A stretch of 64,000 nucleotides of DNA from Cellvibrio sp. pealriver (GTDB lineage Bacteria; Pseudomonadota; Gammaproteobacteria; Pseudomonadales; Cellvibrionaceae), in the NCBI RefSeq assembly GCF_001183545.1, contig NZ_KQ236688.1, forward strand, positions 3,794,395 through 3,858,394, in the 5' to 3' direction. Position numbers and translations under genes: made by a program. The notes beneath the pieces were generated by a model that did no database searches, had not been told where the DNA came from, and saw only the letters and a program-made list of their open reading frames with translations. Shown here one piece after another: positions 15,542 to 26,379 of this stretch. The first letter of the stretch is position 1. Each line of letters starts with the position of its first letter.

Positions 15542-16897
15542 ATGAGACAACTCCTGCTTTTTTGTGCACTGGTCTGTACCAGCCTCGGCGCCCGCGCTGA
15601 TATTTTTGCGGTTTTCCGGGAGGAGGATGGCAGTACCAAGTGGCAGTACGTAGCCAATACCACGGCCAGTGTATTGATCCTCACGCTGGTGATTGTGTTG
15701 GCATTTTTGATCCGCGCTCACTGGCGCGCGGTTCGCTCCAATCGCGCGCTCACCGAAATCAAAGCCACACTGGAAGATCGCGTGGCGCGCCGCACTGCGG
15801 TATTGCAAGAGCGCGAGGCTTACATCGCCAGCATCGTTAACTCCATGCCGGTGATGCTCATAGGCCTTAACCAGGAACTGCAGATTACCCAGTGGAACCA
15901 AAAAGCCGAAGAAATTACCGGCCGCCCTTTTAAAGATGTGGTTGGGCAAAACCTGTGGGCGGCTTATGCGCAAATTACCCTGACGCAGGAACAGGTCAAA
16001 ACTGTGTTGGCCACGGGCGAAACTCTCAATCTCAAGCACACCCAGCGCGGTCAATATACTTTTGATATCACGCTCTACCCGCTGAACAACCAGCAGGAAA
16101 CGGGCATAGTGATTTTGATTTCAGATGTCACCAAACAAGTGAATGCAGAAAATAAATTGGCCGAGCGCGATAAGGTATCGGCGATGGGCGAGTTGGCATC
16201 AGCAATGGCGTATGACATCAGCTTGCCGATCAATACCATTTTTGCGCGCGTCTCCAGTGCGCGTCAGGAAATTGAAACGGCAGAGTTGGGTGACGTAAAA
16301 GAATTTTTATTGCAGGAAGTGGAAACTGTCCGCCAGAGTGCGCATCAGGCAACGGCGATTGCGCAAAATTTATTGCAACTGGCGAGCAGTCATCGCGACA
16401 GCAAACAATTGGCCGATGTGCCACCGATTATGGATCACAGTATTGAATTGGCGAGCGGTTTATTTTTTGATGCCAATGGCCTCACCTTCAAACACATTAA
16501 TATCCGCCGTAATTACGCGGATAATTTGCCGCAAATCCCCTGCTATCCTGCAGAGCTCGCGCAGGTATTTGTTCGCTTGATGCGCAATGCGTTTTACGCA
16601 CTCAATGCCAAATCCTGGAATGACAACAACAAGCCGTGGATCAATATCGAGATCGGTGAATTTTATGATTCGCTGTGGATTAAAGTAGAACACAACGGCA
16701 AATGTTTGAGTCCTGCTGAGCAATTGGAAATCTTCCAGCCTTTCTTCTCTATCGAGAGTCAGACAAGTACCTGTCCGGTTGAGCAGCGTCTGTCGTATTC
16801 TTATTTTATTATTACCGACCATCACCGTGGGCAAATGGCGGTTACATCCGATGAACAGAATGGCACTTGCTTTAATATCCAATTAGCCTTGAGCTGA
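15542..16897 (+). CDS. PAS-containing histidine-kinase-like protein with degenerate catalytic motifs
   Basis: This 451-residue protein has a signal-like N-terminus, a membrane helix at about 42-58, a short coiled coil, a PAS domain (about 95-200) and a DHp/ATPase-like region. The expected H-box AHEINxPL reads AYDISLPI, so the phospho-acceptor His is Tyr224. The N-box Asn survives (LMRNAFYAL). The G1 box reads VEHNGKCLS instead of VxDNGxGI, and no GxGxG lid motif follows. It is therefore unlikely to autophosphorylate and may act as a sensor or scaffold. There is no response regulator next to it. The reading frame is intact. Confidence 0.82.
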   Translation: MRQLLLFCALVCTSLGARADIFAVFREEDGSTKWQYVANTTASVLILTLVIVLAFLIRAHWRAVRSNRALTEIKATLEDRVARRTAVLQEREAYIASIVNSMPVMLIGLNQELQITQWNQKAEEITGRPFKDVVGQNLWAAYAQITLTQEQVKTVLATGETLNLKHTQRGQYTFDITLYPLNNQQETGIVILISDVTKQVNAENKLAERDKVSAMGELASAMAYDISLPINTIFARVSSARQEIETAELGDVKEFLLQEVETVRQSAHQATAIAQNLLQLASSHRDSKQLADVPPIMDHSIELASGLFFDANGLTFKHINIRRNYADNLPQIPCYPAELAQVFVRLMRNAFYALNAKSWNDNNKPWINIEIGEFYDSLWIKVEHNGKCLSPAEQLEIFQPFFSIESQTSTCPVEQRLSYSYFIITDHHRGQMAVTSDEQNGTCFNIQLALS

Positions 16898-16941
16898 TCA
16901 TGGTGTGCAATTGATACCATCAAAATAGTATTGAGTTAAAC

Positions 16942-16972
16942 AAAAATGCCGGCGTTAATGCCGGCATTTTTT
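16942..16972. terminator. Bidirectional terminator
   Basis: Stem ATGCCGGC / GCCGGCAT has a GTTAAT loop, with A-run on the left and T-run on the right. It serves both the kinase-like gene (plus) and the small secreted gene (minus) that converge here. Confidence 0.88.
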
Positions 16973-16982
16973 ATCGATTATT

Positions 16983-17390
16983 TCAGTTTACCCGCTTCCA
17001 GTGTTCTTCAATTAACACACCGTCTTCCATACCTTTATGAATCCAGATGCCGTCTTTAAAGGTGCAGTTGAATTCATAGGTTTTTCCCATGAGCCGCGCT
17101 TCAGATGTGGCATCAACGGTTTCGTTGTAATTTTCGCCTTTCAAAGTGTAAGTGCCGGAGCCAGCCACAATAAACTTTCCGCTTTTATCCCAAGTGATAA
17201 AGGTAAAGTGATTGTCAGACAACACTTTGCGCGAGAGTGTGGCTTTGTCTTTAATTTCACCGACGACTTCGCCTTTTTCATTTTTGTATACGGCGTATTC
17301 CAATTCCCATGCGCCGGTTAATTCACTTGCCGAAACCCATTGGCTGAATACAACTAGCAGGGCGGCCAAACCTATGATCATTTTTTTCAT
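16983..17390 (-). CDS. Small secreted protein, lipocalin-like beta-barrel candidate
   Basis: This 135-residue protein has a clear Sec signal peptide cleaved after about residue 21 (VSA-SELTG). The mature part alternates short beta-strands (GAWELEYAVYKNEKGEV, FTFITWDKSGKFIVAGSGTYTL, YEFNCTFKDGIWIHKG) and ends EEHWKRV, a pattern seen in small lipocalin-like proteins. One Cys is present. I cannot name a family with certainty. It is monocistronic and shares the bidirectional terminator at 16942-16972. Confidence 0.78.
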   Translation of the reverse strand: MKKMIIGLAALLVVFSQWVSASELTGAWELEYAVYKNEKGEVVGEIKDKATLSRKVLSDNHFTFITWDKSGKFIVAGSGTYTLKGENYNETVDATSEARLMGKTYEFNCTFKDGIWIHKGMEDGVLIEEHWKRVN

Positions 17391-17560
17391 TGTTATCTCT
17401 CTATTTTATATAGGTGTTATATAAGTGTTGTGTTTGAGTTGATAATGGAAACGAATCGCGAACATAGAATTCTTGCTGCGCGCGAATCTCAGCCCGATTA
17501 TGCAACAGGAAAATAGCGCAACCAAACGATTAAACAAAAATTAATAATAATTAAGAACGA

Positions 17561-20500
17561 TCAGAGCAGGGCAAGTGCGGAATTCAGTTTTTGTTCCAGC
17601 TCTGCTTTTAATTGCAGGTAGTGGCCTAATTGTAAACCGGTCTGTTGGGCGAGAGTGTCCTGGCAGAGTGATAAATCCAGATCGGTAATGTAGCAAGGAT
17701 AGCGCTCACCTTGTTTTCTTCTGCGCACAATATAACTGGCGACCGCTTTAAATAAATCGTCGCCATACACCAGCGATGAAAATTCCTGCTCATTACAGAA
17801 AATAGTAAAGCGCAACACTTGTGCGCTATCCATTTCCGCAATTGCTTTGATATTGATGTAGTGCAATTGGTTAAGGTTATTGTGCAACTCCCTGCGTTCA
17901 GCAATACCTTGATGTTGTTTGATGTTGCCGGTTAGCTCGTAAATCTGGATATCCTGCGGGTTGGTGGCATTGTTAAAGTCGATACTGTGCGATTGGCGTT
18001 GCAGTGCCGCGCGAATAAAATTCACCAGTGGGCGCAGTAGGGTTTGCTGGTTGTGGTATTCCGTGGTGGTGGTAAACAGTGAGCCTTTTTCATCGATGAT
18101 GGTAATCTGTGCTTGCTGTTGATCCAGCTGGTAAAAAAGATAAATGCCGCACTGCCTAGCAATATCGCCAATAATGCGCAGTGGTTTATCGCGCAGTGCA
18201 TAGCGGTCTATCACCATGGGGCTAAAGTCTGATTGTGCTTGCGCTAGTTTGTTCAACAATTTTTCGTAGGATTTGAATCGTTGTATTTGCGGTTGCTGTT
18301 GGAAAAATTGCAAGAGCAAATACTCGTCTCCCATCTCCAAAATATAACGGCTGCTGCGCGGCCGTGTGCCGGAATAAAAACAGCTAATCAGGTCGCGCCA
18401 TAAATCGGTAAGCCGCTGCGCAATATTATTGCCTTGGCCGGTACTAAAACAGCGAATACTCAATTCGGGCAAGCTGAAATGTTTTCCCGGTGGAAACAGA
18501 CGGCAATAGTGTTGCAAACAATTGATTAGCGCGTCGCTCGGGTAATGCCGGCAGACTAACTCACCCCACGAATTGACCTGGATGATATCGGCATTGATCA
18601 TTAGATTTTCACGCAAACCGCTATAGCCAAGCGCATCTTTTTGGTTGCTGAGCATTTGCATACCTTTTTTGTGCAAATCGGCTTGGGGCTCAACACCGGT
18701 ATTGACCAAAATTAGCATGCGTTCAACCGCAGCAGGGCGCATAAATTGTTGGTGGTCGCGCAGCATTGGCAGTGGCAACCACTGTTGCAATGTTTGGATC
18801 AATAATTGTTTTTGGTTGGCACTGATGGAAAAAGTCGGTGCGATAATATCGACTTTGGTATGACTGGCCAGAATCTCATTGGCATGGCACCACAACAGCA
18901 ACTCGACCAGACTGCGCGCATGTTTAATTGGTTCGACGTTGATATTGCGCAGCGCTAAATCGTTTTGGCTGCCGCGAATCACCTGCCAGTTTTCTTGTTG
19001 CTCTTGTTGTTTATGGACAAAGCAGAGCGCATCTTCACTTAGATCGCGCGAAATGCCGGGGTTGATCCATTCAATTTTTCCCGCTTTGCGTTCAAACGCA
19101 GCGTGTAACTTGCGCCCGAGTATCGCCAGCTCATCACTGCTGATCGCGATATCCTGATACTGATGTTTGCTTAACTCACTGAGCAGGCGATAACTTTGAT
19201 TGAGCTCATTCACCAACAAGGTGCGCTCGCTAATCACATGAGGCGCTTTCCAATAAGCGCGGTTATCCAGCATATGTAACTGATGCGAAGACCAGTTCCA
19301 TTCTTTTACCAATCCTTCCAACAATGTTCGCTGCCAGGATTTTTGTGCATGCCTGCTGGTGCGTGACAATGCTTTGTTGACTTTAAAATAAAAACAGCGC
19401 CGCACTAATTCCAATCGCTGCAACTGTCCATGTTCTAATAAATACTGTTCAATACGGCGATACACCATCACATAAGGGTCAAGGGCATCTGCATCGGGAG
19501 TGTCGGCGTAAATGGCGCGTTTTAAACTCAGCGCCAGGGGTTCTGCCGCAATACTTTCCGCGCTCTCTTCTTCGGCAGTAGGCGTGTGGATGTGTGGTTC
19601 AGAAAAGTCATTTTCAGAAATGTCATTATCAGAAAGACTATTTTCAGAAAAATCATTCAGGTCATCGGCTCCACTCATTGCTGGCATATCATCAATAATA
19701 TGGGCACTGGCATAAACCTCCAGCAGCAATAATTTCAAAACCGATTTATAGGGGGACTCAATCGCTTTGTAGAGTTGCCAAATGCCCGCACCAATAAATT
19801 CATTTGGGGGGATGTAAGGCAAGCTGCCAAAGTCCACCAGGTCTTCTTCTTTTAAAAAGCGTTTGCCCAGCAAGGTATCACGATAGGCAATGTAATTTTT
19901 CTCTTGCGATGCAGGTACAAACCACCATAGCGGGAATTTTCCGGCAAGCCACAAGGCGGTGCGATAAAACTCATCAAGCAATAAAAAGTGCTGCGCAGAG
20001 CCACTGGCTTCGCTACTTAAATGTTGTGTGCGGCTATGGGTGAATTCATCGCTACGCATTAAAAAGAAATGCACTTCAAGGCGAACTTGTACGGCAGCCC
20101 ACTGGCTGATCAGCGTGCATTTGCGCTCCAGTTCTTGTAGCAGCGGGTTGTCCTCATGCAGGCTGTGACACACCCATAAATCCAGATCGCTGGAGTCGCT
20201 TTGCGCAATGGTGCCGACACTGCCCATAATAAAAAGCGCATCTATCGCACATTTTTTCTCAATCAGATCGCGGTTGTACTGAAAGCTGCGGGCAATAATT
20301 TTGGCAATGCGTAAATCATCGTTGGACGGTGTGTATTGATAAACGCCCGCTGGTGTTCCGTGAGAAATATAGCCAGGCAACATCGGGTGGTTGACGTGAA
20401 ACAACAATGGCAACACTTGCACAAATTGTTGTTGTCGTTCAGTCAGTGCGGCACACGTTCGCTCATGGCGCTGTGCATTTAAATCGAGGAAGCGTTGTTT

Positions 20501-20569
20501 AAGCAGGCTGAGTTGTTTGCGGTCAACACCGTCATCTATGTTGTGAATGTCGATCGGTCGTGAGTACAT
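17561..20569 (-). CDS. cyaA: Class I adenylate cyclase CyaA
   Basis: This 1002-residue cytoplasmic enzyme makes cAMP from ATP, presumably for a Crp/Vfr-type regulator. The catalytic nucleotidyltransferase motif GSVGTIAQSDSSDLDLW is at 116-132. The long C-terminal half corresponds to the regulatory region of enterobacterial CyaA. It is longer than the usual 850-950 residues. Part of the excess is an acidic insert near residues 295-345 with four NDFSE-like pentapeptides encoded by a 15-bp tandem repeat. It starts five bases after the stop of the upstream hybrid kinase gene, so the two are almost certainly co-transcribed and coupled. Confidence 0.95.
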   Translation of the reverse strand: MYSRPIDIHNIDDGVDRKQLSLLKQRFLDLNAQRHERTCAALTERQQQFVQVLPLLFHVNHPMLPGYISHGTPAGVYQYTPSNDDLRIAKIIARSFQYNRDLIEKKCAIDALFIMGSVGTIAQSDSSDLDLWVCHSLHEDNPLLQELERKCTLISQWAAVQVRLEVHFFLMRSDEFTHSRTQHLSSEASGSAQHFLLLDEFYRTALWLAGKFPLWWFVPASQEKNYIAYRDTLLGKRFLKEEDLVDFGSLPYIPPNEFIGAGIWQLYKAIESPYKSVLKLLLLEVYASAHIIDDMPAMSGADDLNDFSENSLSDNDISENDFSEPHIHTPTAEEESAESIAAEPLALSLKRAIYADTPDADALDPYVMVYRRIEQYLLEHGQLQRLELVRRCFYFKVNKALSRTSRHAQKSWQRTLLEGLVKEWNWSSHQLHMLDNRAYWKAPHVISERTLLVNELNQSYRLLSELSKHQYQDIAISSDELAILGRKLHAAFERKAGKIEWINPGISRDLSEDALCFVHKQQEQQENWQVIRGSQNDLALRNINVEPIKHARSLVELLLWCHANEILASHTKVDIIAPTFSISANQKQLLIQTLQQWLPLPMLRDHQQFMRPAAVERMLILVNTGVEPQADLHKKGMQMLSNQKDALGYSGLRENLMINADIIQVNSWGELVCRHYPSDALINCLQHYCRLFPPGKHFSLPELSIRCFSTGQGNNIAQRLTDLWRDLISCFYSGTRPRSSRYILEMGDEYLLLQFFQQQPQIQRFKSYEKLLNKLAQAQSDFSPMVIDRYALRDKPLRIIGDIARQCGIYLFYQLDQQQAQITIIDEKGSLFTTTTEYHNQQTLLRPLVNFIRAALQRQSHSIDFNNATNPQDIQIYELTGNIKQHQGIAERRELHNNLNQLHYINIKAIAEMDSAQVLRFTIFCNEQEFSSLVYGDDLFKAVASYIVRRRKQGERYPCYITDLDLSLCQDTLAQQTGLQLGHYLQLKAELEQKLNSALALL
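19599..19658 (-). repeat. Four 15-bp tandem repeats inside cyaA
   Basis: The unit (plus strand) is close to TCAGAAAAGTCATTT, repeated four times without gaps at 19599, 19614, 19629 and 19644. It encodes NDFSE, NDISE, NSLSD and NDFSE. Copy-number change would keep the reading frame. Confidence 0.85.
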
Positions 20570-20574
20570 AAATG

Positions 20575-23310
20575 TCAGTGCTGGGCATTCCCGTTGGATA
20601 TTTTTTTCTTACGCAAGATATCGGCGAGCGTGGTATAGAGCAATTCAGGATTGACGGGTTTGGATAAATAGCCGTTCATTCCTGCCGCAAGGCAGCGTTC
20701 GCGGTCGCCACGCATGGCTTGTGCCGTTACGGCAATAATGGGAATGTCTTGCAGTTGCTGTATGTGCCCGGCGCGAATACATTGGGTTGCTTCAATGCCA
20801 TCCATTTCAGGCATTTCCAAATCCATCAAAATTGCGTCGAATGTTTCGCTGCTGCTTTCAAGTATTTTTAGCGCCTCTATACCGTTGGCGGCTATAACGC
20901 TGCTGATTTTTTTCTTTTTCAAAATGCCGCGGATCACTTGCTGATTTACGACATTGTCTTCCGCGATCAGTAGATGACAATTTTCCAGTAATGCCAGTGC
21001 CTCATCGGTAACAACAATTTCCGGGCTGATGTCTTGCAATAATTGTTCACGGCCTATGGTTTGGCTGATGGCATCAAACAGGCGCGATTCGCTTACTGGT
21101 TTACTTAAAAACTCATCGACCAGAATCGCGTTAGGGTCAGAGCTAGAAATTTCATCGCGATGATAAGCTGAAATTAAAAATACATGCGGTTTGCTTTTGA
21201 GTGTGCGGTCAGTTTTGATGAGCCCGGTGAGTTGTAGCCCATTCATGTTGGGCATGCGGTAATCCAGCAGTACAAAATGATAGGGCTGCCCCAAATTATC
21301 TGCCTGACGGATTCGCTCTATGGCACTGACCGGGTTATCGATTTCGTCTACTTGCAAATGGATACTACGCGCGGTGCTGGCAATAATAGTGCGCGCAATG
21401 GAATTGTCATCCACAATCAATACGCGGATATTGTTTAAGTCGCGCGGGTGATTGACCAGGGTTTTTTCACCAAAGTGACTGCGTTCAAACGATGCACTGA
21501 ACGTAATTTTACAGCCGTGGTTGAGGCTGGATTCAATGGCAAAATCGCCTTGCATTAAATGCACAAGGTGGCTGCAAATGCCCAAGCCATAGGAATTTTT
21601 TTCATGATCTTGTGCGTTGTGGTTGAACACCAGGCGCTCTTTGATATGCGCCAGTTTTTCTTCCGTCATTCCCAGCCCGCTATCTTCAACGGTAAATTCC
21701 AGCATCACTTGCTTGGCGCTTTGCGCGCGGCGGCACACGCGCACCACAACCTGACTGGTGTTGGAGTACTGGAAAGCATTGCTAATCAAATGGCTGAGAA
21801 TTTGGCTCAGGCGCGAGGCATCGCCGCGCAAAAATCGCGGCACATCAGGTTTGATGTCGTAAATAATGTTGACTGAACGATGCAGTGCGCTGATTTCAAA
21901 TAAACGCGATATTTTTTCAAACAATTGGTCAAGGTCAAAATGCGCGTATTCCAGAATAACGCGGCCCGCTTCGATTTTGGAAAAATCGAGCAATTGATTG
22001 ATGATTTGCAAGAGTGAATCGGCTGCGGAGTTAATGCTGGAAAGATAGCTTTGTTGCTGCTCATCCAGTTGCGTATCGTTAAGTAAATAACCAATGCCGA
22101 TGATCGCGTTCATGGGCGTGCGGATTTCATGGCTGATGCGCGCCAGAAATTCGCTTTTGGTTCTGCTCGCCAAATCGGCTTGCGCTTTGGCGTTGATCAG
22201 TTCCTCGCGCGATGACATAAAATCGGTGATGTCGGTATTCACACCAACGCAGCGTGTGGCTTTACCGTTGTGGTCTGGCTCGAATAATTTGGCTTTGGAA
22301 TTAACCCAGAGCTCATGGCCGTCGCGGTGCAACATGCGGAATTGTAATTGCAGGGATTCGCGCTGGTTTTCAATCGCGGTCTGGTATTCCGCGAGCATGT
22401 TGTCTACGTCGTCAGGGTGGACAAAATAATCGCGCAAGGTGTCCAGATTGCCGGGTAGGTCTTCGTAATCGTAGCCGAGCATGCGCAAATAACTGCGGCT
22501 GAAATAAATCCGGTTGGTGAGTAAGTTCCAGTCCCACAGGCCGTCGTTGGTCGCTTCCATCGCATATTGGTGGCGTGTGTCCCTGTCTACCATTATCCGC
22601 AGCTGTTCATGCTGCTGCATAAAGCGGAACAACCAGGCAAGCAAGCTGCCCAGCGCTTTGCTGTCGTGCGGATGCCAGGTGCGCGGATTATCGCGATGCA
22701 ACGCCATCAGCCCGCGCACTTGCCCCTGTTCACACAGCGGGATCAGCAGGCTGTTATAAATGCCTTGGGTGCGCAGGTTGAGGGTCAGGTCTGCCATATC
22801 GTGGTCGGTGGCGCGCACCGCCAGTGGCATCCCTTCTTGTAATTGGCGCAGGCTGGCAGAGTCAGGTTGCAGCAATGGCTGTAGCCAATCCGGGTTTTGC
22901 AAAAGCATGCGTGTGCTCGCGGGCAAATCGGCGGCACACCATTCATGCTGCAATTGGTGGGTGTTGGAATGGTTATCCCGGCTCCAGAGCGCTATTGCAC
23001 GTAGTGCCAGCAACTCACCTACTTTAGCCAGAATCTGTTGGATACTGTTGGGGCGCTGCTGTTTGACCAAGAACTTGAGGGTTTCCAGCACCCAGCTTTC
23101 ATCAAAAATGGCACCTTCCTGAGCGAGGCTGGCAGGTGTTGGCACTTCATCAAAGGCTTTGTGATCCCAATGGGATGAGTCTTGCAGTTGCCTGACGGCG
23201 CGTTTGGCATGCAGAGTCTGTTTTAATGAGGCGAGTTCATCCTCCAGCAGCCGGATTTTGGCTGCCAGATCTTCTTCAGAGTCTCCTGAATGCACTGATT
23301 TTTTACCCAT
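20575..23310 (-). CDS. GAF-PAS hybrid sensor histidine kinase with two receiver domains
   Basis: This protein of about 911 residues has an N-terminal coiled coil, a GAF-like domain, a PAS domain with PAC (ATNDGLWDWNLLTNRIYFS), HisKA with intact ARISHEIRTPMN, an ATPase domain (ISNAFQYS, EDSGLGMT, SYGLGI), and two receivers with phospho-acceptor contexts LLDYRMPNMNG and LMDLEMPEMDG. There is no membrane segment, so the signal is cytoplasmic. ATG 23310 with AAGGA just upstream is preferred over TTG 23343. cyaA follows after five bases, which suggests a shared role in cAMP control. No HPt domain is present, so phosphate must leave through another protein. Confidence 0.93.
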   Translation of the reverse strand: MGKKSVHSGDSEEDLAAKIRLLEDELASLKQTLHAKRAVRQLQDSSHWDHKAFDEVPTPASLAQEGAIFDESWVLETLKFLVKQQRPNSIQQILAKVGELLALRAIALWSRDNHSNTHQLQHEWCAADLPASTRMLLQNPDWLQPLLQPDSASLRQLQEGMPLAVRATDHDMADLTLNLRTQGIYNSLLIPLCEQGQVRGLMALHRDNPRTWHPHDSKALGSLLAWLFRFMQQHEQLRIMVDRDTRHQYAMEATNDGLWDWNLLTNRIYFSRSYLRMLGYDYEDLPGNLDTLRDYFVHPDDVDNMLAEYQTAIENQRESLQLQFRMLHRDGHELWVNSKAKLFEPDHNGKATRCVGVNTDITDFMSSREELINAKAQADLASRTKSEFLARISHEIRTPMNAIIGIGYLLNDTQLDEQQQSYLSSINSAADSLLQIINQLLDFSKIEAGRVILEYAHFDLDQLFEKISRLFEISALHRSVNIIYDIKPDVPRFLRGDASRLSQILSHLISNAFQYSNTSQVVVRVCRRAQSAKQVMLEFTVEDSGLGMTEEKLAHIKERLVFNHNAQDHEKNSYGLGICSHLVHLMQGDFAIESSLNHGCKITFSASFERSHFGEKTLVNHPRDLNNIRVLIVDDNSIARTIIASTARSIHLQVDEIDNPVSAIERIRQADNLGQPYHFVLLDYRMPNMNGLQLTGLIKTDRTLKSKPHVFLISAYHRDEISSSDPNAILVDEFLSKPVSESRLFDAISQTIGREQLLQDISPEIVVTDEALALLENCHLLIAEDNVVNQQVIRGILKKKKISSVIAANGIEALKILESSSETFDAILMDLEMPEMDGIEATQCIRAGHIQQLQDIPIIAVTAQAMRGDRERCLAAGMNGYLSKPVNPELLYTTLADILRKKKISNGNAQH

Positions 23311-23460
23311 ATTCCTTATTTTCGCCTCAGTCGATCTGGACAAAAAATAAACTTTTAGACTTTAAGACTAGCCCAAGTTGGTGCAAATACCAGTAAAAGC
23401 AGCAATTTAAAGATGATTTGGATGACAGGTGCAGGCGGGGCAGTGATGGGTTTCGCAAAT

Positions 23461-23482
23461 TAAGATCAATCGATTGATCTTA
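23461..23482. promoter_or_regulatory. Perfect 22-bp palindrome upstream of the kinase-cyaA operon
   Basis: The half-site TAAGATCAATC is followed directly by its exact complement, with no spacer and no T-run. It lies about 150 bp before the kinase start and 120 bp after argH. A dimeric repressor or activator operator is the simplest reading. Confidence 0.55.
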
Positions 23483-23524
23483 GTGGTGTTTGTAGTGATA
23501 AGTCATTGATACATAAAAACAAAA

Positions 23525-23554
23525 AAGCCGCGTGTTACATCCAGCACGCGGCTT
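23525..23554 (-). terminator. Terminator of argH
   Basis: The 10-bp stem AAGCCGCGTG / CACGCGGCTT has a 10-base loop and is followed, on the minus strand, by a T-rich run. It lies 46 bases beyond the argH stop. Confidence 0.85.
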
Positions 23555-23600
23555 CTTGAGGCAGGGCGTTTACCCGTATTCTTGATGTCCCGCTCGTTTA

Positions 23601-24998
<1,398 letters not shown>

Positions 24999-25187
24999 GA
25001 GGATGTGTCCACAAACTAGAAATAATGAAAGAGATGGCGGCTGCTGTTGGGCTAGAATCCAAGGCGATGCTTGCGCAAATGTCGCTGGATAATCACGCCC
25101 CGTGCCGCAGGCCGCGCATTATAGCCCAACAGCGTTTTAAAAAGACCGATTAATCAAGGCAGCAGACAGGTATCTGGACTGCTCGTT

Positions 25188-26321
25188 ATGGAAACCGTAT
25201 CGACAATGACTGCACCGGAAACCGATAAAAAACAGCCCGCATCATTGGCTGAACCTGCCAATCCATTTTTACCGGAGTTGTGCACTAGCCAATCGGTATT
25301 TTTGCTGGTGCTGGTGGCGGAGTTACTGGCGCTGTTGCTGACCATCAGTGCATCGTCCGGGTTGCAGCATTTTGACTGGGACAAGCTCGCGCTGATCTCG
25401 GTGCAAGTGCAATGGGTGGTGGTATTCAGTGCGATTGCGCTGTGCCGTTTGCGTTTCTGGCTCGCGCGGCAAAGCCATGTACGTGCTGGTTGTACCAGTT
25501 ATGCCTTGGTGTTGTTTATTACACTGGTGCTGAGTGTGTTGGGGCAGTGGATAATCTATGGCGTTAGCGGCATGGCATTTATTGAATATCAAGATTTTGA
25601 ATTTGATGGCTGGCAATTGCTTAACAATATGGCCATCGCTGCAATTCTGTCGGGTATTTTGCTGCGCTATTTATATTTGCAGCAACAGCTGCGCAATCAA
25701 CAACAGGCTGAAATGCAGGCGCGCATACAAGCATTGCAATCGCGCATTCGTCCGCACTTTTTATTTAACAGCATGAATTCCATCGCCAGTTTGATTGCTA
25801 CAGATCCGGATACCGCAGAGCGGGTGGTGGAAGATTTATCGGAATTGTTCCGCGCCAGTTTGGCGGAGCCGAGTTTGATTCCGCTTGAGCGTGAATTGGA
25901 GTTGTGCAAACACTATCTGGATATAGAGCAGCTGCGCCTTGGTCGGCGTTTGCAGTTGGACTGGCAAATTGGCAATTACAACAAAGAGATAAAAATCCCC
26001 AGTTTGATGATGCAGCCTTTAGTCGAGAATGCCATTTTTCACGGTGTAGAACCTTTGCCCAAGGGCGGAAAAATCACGGTCAAGGTTTCGCAGAACGATA
26101 AGCAGCTCAGTATCGTCATCAGCAACCCTTACTTGCTGGTGAAAAAAAATAATCACCAGGGCAGTGGCTCGCAGCGCCATAGTGAGCAAAAGCATAATCG
26201 TATGGCGCTTGATAATATTCGCCGCAGGCTCACCGCGCACTTCGGGTCGGCAGCGCGGTTATCCAGCAGTGCAGAGAATGGCATTTTTACGACTTATATT
26301 TTTTGTCCTTTGACGGTTTGA
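25188..26321 (+). CDS. algZ: LytS/AlgZ(FimS)-type membrane sensor kinase
   Basis: This 377-residue protein has four hydrophobic segments (about 33-165) and then a His_kinase domain with RIRPHFLFNSMNSI (His190) and N-box PLVENAIFHGVEP. The glycine lid is reduced to HNRMALDNIRRRL, as in AlgZ/FimS of Pseudomonas, an atypical kinase working with AlgR. The argH-algZ-algR order supports orthology. Known partners control type IV pili, twitching and, in Pseudomonas, alginate. Here a role in surface behaviour is inferred. algR follows after 58 bases. Confidence 0.88.
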   Translation: METVSTMTAPETDKKQPASLAEPANPFLPELCTSQSVFLLVLVAELLALLLTISASSGLQHFDWDKLALISVQVQWVVVFSAIALCRLRFWLARQSHVRAGCTSYALVLFITLVLSVLGQWIIYGVSGMAFIEYQDFEFDGWQLLNNMAIAAILSGILLRYLYLQQQLRNQQQAEMQARIQALQSRIRPHFLFNSMNSIASLIATDPDTAERVVEDLSELFRASLAEPSLIPLERELELCKHYLDIEQLRLGRRLQLDWQIGNYNKEIKIPSLMMQPLVENAIFHGVEPLPKGGKITVKVSQNDKQLSIVISNPYLLVKKNNHQGSGSQRHSEQKHNRMALDNIRRRLTAHFGSAARLSSSAENGIFTTYIFCPLTV

Positions 26322-26379
26322 TGTTTGCTTTTTTTCATATCGATTAAAACGGAAAACAATAACAACCAGAGACATAACA

